Assembly: GCA_900769055.1 (NCBI GenBank)
Contig: CAAGFF010000126.1
Location: 1-9,166, forward strand
Length of the DNA: 9,166 nt
Direction of reading: 5' to 3'
From: an uncultured Prevotella sp.
GTDB taxonomy: Bacteria; Bacteroidota; Bacteroidia; Bacteroidales; Bacteroidaceae
The translations under genes and the position numbers were made by a program. A model generated the notes under the pieces. It did no database searches. It saw nothing but the letters and a program-made list of their open reading frames with translations, and was not told where the DNA came from. Numbering within the stretch: position 1 is the stretch's first letter; each line of letters opens with the position of its first letter. Shown here piece by piece: positions 5,350 to 9,166 of the stretch.

Positions 5350-7143
5350 ATGGCACTACAGACTCCATACCTTGACGTTCAGCATCTGACAAAGAGCTTC
5401 GGAGCGCATCTGCTCTTCAGGGACATATCGTTCTCCATAGCAGCAGGACAGAAGATTGGGCTTGTTGCCAAGAACGGTACGGGAAAGTCCACACTGCTGT
5501 CGGTGATTACAGGAAAAGAGGGCTACGACGCAGGCGACATCATCTACCGCAACGACCTGCGCACGGGCTATCTTGAGCAGTCGCCAGTGTTTGACGAGCA
5601 GGAATCGGTACTCGATGCCTGCTTCAATCATCGTGGTGACCCGGAAAAAGTGCTTAAGGCAAAGCAAATCCTGACCCAGCTGCACATCAGCAACCTGGAT
5701 CAGGCTATGGGCCAGCTGTCGGGAGGACAGCAGAAAAGGGTGGCATTGGCAAACGTGCTAATTACTGAGCCTGACCTGCTGATATTGGACGAGCCAACCA
5801 ACCATCTGGACCTTGACATGATAGAATGGCTTGAGGGCTACCTGAACAGGGGCAACAAGACATTGCTGATGGTCACGCACGACAGGTTCTTCCTCGACCG
5901 GGTGTGCAACATCATTCTGGAGCTTGATGACAACACTATATATACCTATCGCGGCAACTACAGCTACTATCTGGAAAAACGGCAGCAGAGGATTGACAAC
6001 AAGAGAGCCGAGATTGCCAGGGCCAACAACCTCTACAGAACAGAGCTTGAGTGGATGAGGCGTATGCCGCAGGCAAGAGGACACAAGGCACGCTACCGCG
6101 AGGAAGCCTTCTATGACCTGGAGCGAATAGCCAAGCAACGCATAGAGGAACGGCAACTGAGGCTGAAATCAAGAAACGTATATATAGGCTCGAAGATTTT
6201 CGAGTGCCAGTATGTGTCGAAGGCTTTCCGTGACAACGGACCAGAGACGGTCATACTGAAGGACTTCTATTACAACTTCGCGAGATTTGAGAAGATGGGC
6301 GTTGTCGGAAACAACGGAACGGGCAAGTCGACATTCATAAAGATGCTGCTGGGCATCATACCGCCCGACAGCGGACGCTTCGACATAGGCGACACGGTAA
6401 GCTTCGGGTATTTCTCGCAGGAAGGTCTGAAATTCAACGAGCAGCAGAAGGTCATTGATGTCATCAAGGACATTGCGGAGTATATCGACCTTGGTGGAGG
6501 CAAGCACATGACGGCGTCGCAGTTCCTGCAATACTTCATGTTCACGGCTCAACAGCAGCAGAACTATGTCTACAAGCTAAGCGGCGGAGAGAAGCGCAAG
6601 CTGTACCTTTGCACGGTGCTGATGCGCAATCCAAACTTCCTGGTTCTTGACGAGCCTACCAACGACCTTGACATACAAACCCTACAGGTTCTGGAGGAAT
6701 ATCTTCAGGACTTTCCCGGTTGTGTCATCGTAGTCAGCCACGACAGATATTTCATGGACAAGGTGGTGGACCATCTGCTGGTGTTCAAGGGCAATGGTGA
6801 TATAAAGGATTTCCCTGGCAACTACACCCAATTCCGTGAGTGGCAGAAACTGCAGAGCGAAACCGAACAGACGCCTAAGCCTGTGGTCACTGAGGAGAAC
6901 AAGGAGAGAAACCGAAACCGCAACCAGGAGAAGAAGAAGCTCTCGTACAAGGAGAAGCTGGAGTATGAGCGGTTGGAAAAGGAAATCAGCCAGCTGGAGG
7001 CCGAGCAACGGGACATAGAGCAGAAACTGTGTTCGGGCGAGCTACCGATAGACAAGATAACGGAATACAGCATCAGACTGCCAATCCTCAAGGAGGAGCT
7101 TGACGAGAAGTCCATGCGATGGCTGGAGCTTTCAGAAATATAA
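5350..7143 (+). CDS. ABC-F family ATPase, Uup-like
   Basis: The product has 597 residues: two ABC ATPase domains, no membrane segments, and a C-terminal charged coiled-coil, the Uup plan. Domain 1 has Walker A AKNGTGKST (40-48), the signature LSGGQQKR and Walker B LLILDEPTNHLD. Domain 2 has Walker A GNNGTGKST, the signature LSGGEKRK and Walker B FLVLDEPTNDLD. The interdomain linker (about YSYYLEKRQQRID through ELEWMRRMPQARG) is of Uup type. The tail from about residue 515 (KERNRNRNQEKKK, YERLEKEISQLEAEQ) matches the ABC_tran_CTD coiled coil, which in Uup binds nucleic acid. ABC-F proteins act on the ribosome as translation factors or resistance proteins; the closeness to Uup argues against antibiotic resistance. 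The first Walker A Gly is Ala in domain 1. The ATG at 5350 begins where the family begins and follows the engB stop by 5 bases. Confidence 0.93.
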   Translation: MALQTPYLDVQHLTKSFGAHLLFRDISFSIAAGQKIGLVAKNGTGKSTLLSVITGKEGYDAGDIIYRNDLRTGYLEQSPVFDEQESVLDACFNHRGDPEKVLKAKQILTQLHISNLDQAMGQLSGGQQKRVALANVLITEPDLLILDEPTNHLDLDMIEWLEGYLNRGNKTLLMVTHDRFFLDRVCNIILELDDNTIYTYRGNYSYYLEKRQQRIDNKRAEIARANNLYRTELEWMRRMPQARGHKARYREEAFYDLERIAKQRIEERQLRLKSRNVYIGSKIFECQYVSKAFRDNGPETVILKDFYYNFARFEKMGVVGNNGTGKSTFIKMLLGIIPPDSGRFDIGDTVSFGYFSQEGLKFNEQQKVIDVIKDIAEYIDLGGGKHMTASQFLQYFMFTAQQQQNYVYKLSGGEKRKLYLCTVLMRNPNFLVLDEPTNDLDIQTLQVLEEYLQDFPGCVIVVSHDRYFMDKVVDHLLVFKGNGDIKDFPGNYTQFREWQKLQSETEQTPKPVVTEENKERNRNRNQEKKKLSYKEKLEYERLEKEISQLEAEQRDIEQKLCSGELPIDKITEYSIRLPILKEELDEKSMRWLELSEI

Positions 7144-7157
7144 CATAACACACGAAT

Positions 7158-8414
7158 ATGAAAACAAACATTATTCCAGTCCTGCTGCTCACGGGCTATC
7201 TTGGTAGCGGCAAGACTACACTGTTGAACAGAATACTAAGCAACAGGCGGGGCATAAAGTTCGCTGTCATAGTGAATGACATCGGTGAGGTGAACATTGA
7301 TGCCGACCTCATACAGAAAGGCGGAATTGTTGACCAGAAGGACGACAGCCTTGTGGCGTTGCAGAACGGCTGCATCTGCTGTACGCTGAAAATGGACCTT
7401 GTGGGACAGCTGCGGGATATTACCGAGATGGAACGCTTCGACTACATAGTTATCGAGGCCAGCGGTATCTGCGAGCCGGCACCCATCGCCCAGACTATAT
7501 GCTCATACCCTTCCATGGGTCCTGAATTCATCCGCAAGGGTATAGCAAGACTTGACTGCATAGCAACGGTTGTCGACGCTATGAGAATGAGGGATGAGTT
7601 CGGCAACGGCAACAGCCTCATGAGAGGAAATCTTGATGAGGATGACATAGAAAACCTGCTTATTCAGCAAATAGAATTCTGCAATATCATATTGCTGAAC
7701 AAGGTCAACGAGGTGACAGGTGAGGAACTGGCGAACATAAAGCAAATAATTCGTGCCTTGCAGCCAAAGGCGGAAATAATTGAATGCAACTATGGTGATG
7801 TGGATCTTGACAGGATTATCGACACCAAGATGTTTGACTTTGACTCCGTCGCTACCTCCGCAACATGGATAAGGGAAATTGAAGGACATCATGAAGAAGA
7901 AGATGATGATGATGATGATGATGATGACCATTGGCATGAGCACCACCACCACCACGATGATGAGCACGAGCATCACCACCACCACGATGATGAGCACGAG
8001 CATCACCACCACCATCATCACCACGACGAAGGAGGTGAAGTTGAGGAATATGGCATAGGAACCTTTGTCTACTATCGCCGTCCTGCATTCAGCATCTCAA
8101 TGTTCGATGATTTTGTTGCCCGTCTGTGGCCACATAATATAATTAGGTGTAAGGGTATCTGCTACTTTGCGGAAGAGCCGGACAACTGCTATCTGTTTGA
8201 GCAGGCAGGAAGGCAAGTGTCTCTCACTAATGCCGGACAATGGTATGCTACAATGCCTGCTGACGAATTGGCTGAGCTAAAGGGGCGTGAGCCAGGACTG
8301 CGCAGGGACTGGGACGACAAGTATGGCGACCGCATGCAGAAACTGGTTTTCATTGGGCAGAAGCTCGACAAGAAGGAAATATCGAAAATGCTGGACGACT
8401 GTCTGACAGAATAA
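7158..8414 (+). CDS. CobW/COG0523 family GTPase, putative metallochaperone with His/Asp-rich insert
   Basis: The product has 418 residues. The G3E GTPase domain shows Walker A GYLGSGKTT (13-21), the family metal-binding CxCC in NGCICCTL (Cys72, Cys74, Cys75), the G3-region motif IEASGICEP (99-107), and a G4-like LLNKVNEV in which the usual Asp of NKxD is Asn. A CobW C-terminal domain follows from about residue 298 to the end (YYRRPAFSISMFDDFVARLWP, DRMQKLVFIGQKLDKKEI). Between them, residues 244-292 form a low-complexity metal-binding insert: nine Asp, then about 22 His in a HHHHHDDEHE repeat. COG0523 proteins hand metals, often zinc, to client enzymes using GTP; zinc is likely but not proven here. 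It lies 14 bases after the ABC-F gene and ends before a strong terminator. No zinc-uptake gene or obvious Zur site is visible, and cobalamin genes are absent. Confidence 0.9.
   Translation: MKTNIIPVLLLTGYLGSGKTTLLNRILSNRRGIKFAVIVNDIGEVNIDADLIQKGGIVDQKDDSLVALQNGCICCTLKMDLVGQLRDITEMERFDYIVIEASGICEPAPIAQTICSYPSMGPEFIRKGIARLDCIATVVDAMRMRDEFGNGNSLMRGNLDEDDIENLLIQQIEFCNIILLNKVNEVTGEELANIKQIIRALQPKAEIIECNYGDVDLDRIIDTKMFDFDSVATSATWIREIEGHHEEEDDDDDDDDDHWHEHHHHHDDEHEHHHHHDDEHEHHHHHHHHDEGGEVEEYGIGTFVYYRRPAFSISMFDDFVARLWPHNIIRCKGICYFAEEPDNCYLFEQAGRQVSLTNAGQWYATMPADELAELKGREPGLRRDWDDKYGDRMQKLVFIGQKLDKKEISKMLDDCLTE
7902..7928 (+). repeat. GAT trinucleotide run encoding poly-Asp
   Basis: Eight GAT codons followed by GAC encode nine Asp in the CobW-type protein (residues 249-257). 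It is an uninterrupted trinucleotide run, so slippage would change length without breaking the frame. Confidence 0.85.
7941..8030 (+). repeat. 30-bp in-frame tandem repeat encoding HHHHHDDEHE
   Basis: Copies at 7941-7970 and 7971-8000 differ by one base (CAC or CAT in the first codon). A third, diverged copy at 8001-8030 encodes eight His and DE. The unit is ten codons long, so copy-number change keeps the frame. The repeats carry no spacers and are coding. Confidence 0.85.
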
Positions 8415-8440
8415 ACTCTTGTTGAGTACTACAGAAACTA

Positions 8441-8474
8441 AAAGGAGGGCTGTTAACCCTCCTTTATTATTTTT
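8441..8474. terminator. Rho-independent terminator shared by convergent genes
   Basis: AAAGGAGGG (8441-8449) pairs perfectly with CCCTCCTTT (8457-8465) around a 7-base loop. In the plus direction the T-rich stretch up to 8474 follows, ending the engB operon. In the minus direction the hairpin is followed by TTTTAGTTT and can serve the esterase gene. The esterase stop codon (8455-8453) lies in the loop, and its last codons form one arm of the stem. Confidence 0.88.
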
Positions 8475-9166
8475 GCGCCTGGATAAAGGTCGAAAGAGAT
8501 ATTGCGTGGGGTGTTCTTTGGAATACTCCACGTTCCATCAAGAACGTATATGCGGGCGCGCTTGCCCTCGGGTACAGCTTCTATAGCTTTCTTTATGTCC
8601 ATATAGTTGCCGAAACCCTTTTTGGAAACTATATAGTCATAATGGCGGACATGCTTCTTCAGTGCAGGCACGGCCTTGGCAAGGGCATCGGCAAGAAGTG
8701 AGGCAACCTGATGCGCTCCGTAGACGTTGTAGTGGGTGTTGTCCTTTCTGCCATTAGGAATGGATGCCACCTCACCAGGCTTGAACCACATGTGCAGCTT
8801 TCGGGAGCCTTCAATGCCCATGCCTTGCTCTAGGTCGTGAGTAATGCGGTTGGCATCAATAAATGGTACGGAGAGTTTCTGGGCAACGTTGCGTGGAGAC
8901 AACAGATAAGCTCCATGGGTATCGACAAGGGTGTCGGAGTTTACTTTCTCGTCCTCGTAAATGGTGTTGCGCAGAGACTCATCGTCTGTCTCGTTGTCTG
9001 GCTGGAGATAGAAGTTACGGCGCACAACGGCATTCAGCAGTACAGGAATGCCTCCACGTTGCCGAGTTTCCGTAACATAGCGTGACAGGTTCTCGTCGAA
9101 TGTGGTGCCAGGGTCGGTATGACGGTCTGGCTTAGGCTTCTCATCGTTGTGGCCAAACTGTATGAG
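8453..9166 (-). CDS. CE12-type SGNH/GDSL esterase (rhamnogalacturonan acetylesterase-like) with pectinesterase-like tail, partial
   Basis: The frame is open to the right edge, so the N-terminus with the GDS catalytic Ser is outside; 237 residues are visible. The first are LIQFGHNDEKPKPD, containing the SGNH block III GHND (oxyanion Asn). Then come PVLLNAVVRRNFY and block V DNTHYNVYGAHQVASLL (8743 down), with catalytic Asp and His. This pattern fits rhamnogalacturonan acetylesterases, which remove acetyl groups from pectin. The final 60 or so residues (about 8644 to 8453) do not belong to that fold. DYIVSKKGFGNYMDIKKAI and EAVPEGKRARIYVLDGTW resemble the first strands of a CE8 pectin methylesterase or related beta-helix, but the protein stops before any catalytic residues. 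The GTG at 9025 is an internal Val codon, not the start. The esterase call is good; the tail reading is inference. Confidence 0.85.
   Translation of the reverse strand, partial: LIQFGHNDEKPKPDRHTDPGTTFDENLSRYVTETRQRGGIPVLLNAVVRRNFYLQPDNETDDESLRNTIYEDEKVNSDTLVDTHGAYLLSPRNVAQKLSVPFIDANRITHDLEQGMGIEGSRKLHMWFKPGEVASIPNGRKDNTHYNVYGAHQVASLLADALAKAVPALKKHVRHYDYIVSKKGFGNYMDIKKAIEAVPEGKRARIYVLDGTWSIPKNTPRNISFDLYPGAKIIKEG

Noticed and set aside
7503..8024. A 173-codon minus-strand frame with Val/Met/Ile-rich low-complexity start, resembling a membrane protein
   Set aside because: The hydrophobic run is only the antisense reading of the His/Asp repeat in the CobW gene.
7941..8030. 30-bp direct repeats considered as CRISPR
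   Set aside because: Copies are contiguous without spacers, in frame, and encode a metal-binding repeat.

Overview
This window reads as a piece of a Bacteroidales chromosome, most likely Prevotellaceae. Several promoters have the Bacteroidota form (TAnnTTTG at -7). Most starts lack a Shine-Dalgarno sequence and sit in A/T-rich leaders. The gene families (DUF4421, DUF1460 amidase, AraC regulators of the Prevotella type, CE12 esterases, a Bacteroidota-type ABC-F) fit this, and Ile ATA and Arg AGG codons are common. The genus call is an inference from style, not from a search.

Layout, left to right. (1) A leftward promoter at about 81-112 serves a gene beyond the left edge. (2) An AraC-type DNA-binding domain (136-636, minus) lacks the usual N-terminal half. 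(3) About 280 bp without a supportable gene, then a compact J-domain co-chaperone (916-1596, plus). (4) A 7-bp degenerate repeat array fills the gap between convergent genes. (5) A minus-strand operon, in transcription order: Gfo/Idh/MocA oxidoreductase (4647-3664), DUF4421 outer-envelope protein (3614-2502) and DUF1460 NlpC/P60 muropeptide amidase (2505-1645). The last two overlap by ATGA, and an 8-bp repeat array lies between the first two. (6) A divergent promoter region at 4648-4747. (7) A plus-strand operon: EngB ribosome-assembly GTPase (4748-5344), Uup-like ABC-F ATPase (5350-7143) and a CobW/COG0523 metallochaperone GTPase with a His/Asp-rich metal-binding insert (7158-8414). It ends in a strong hairpin terminator. 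(8) The C-terminal part of a CE12-type SGNH esterase (from 9166, off the right edge, to 8453, minus). It carries an orphan pectinesterase-like tail and its stop codon lies in the terminator loop.

Most of this is ordinary core-genome content. I see no CRISPR, phage, transposon, tRNA or rRNA. The parts that deserve a second look are the short tandem arrays at gene boundaries, the esterase with a pectinesterase-like stub, the His-rich repeat in the CobW protein, the headless AraC gene with a G-run at its 3' end, and the possible envelope/muropeptide operon.
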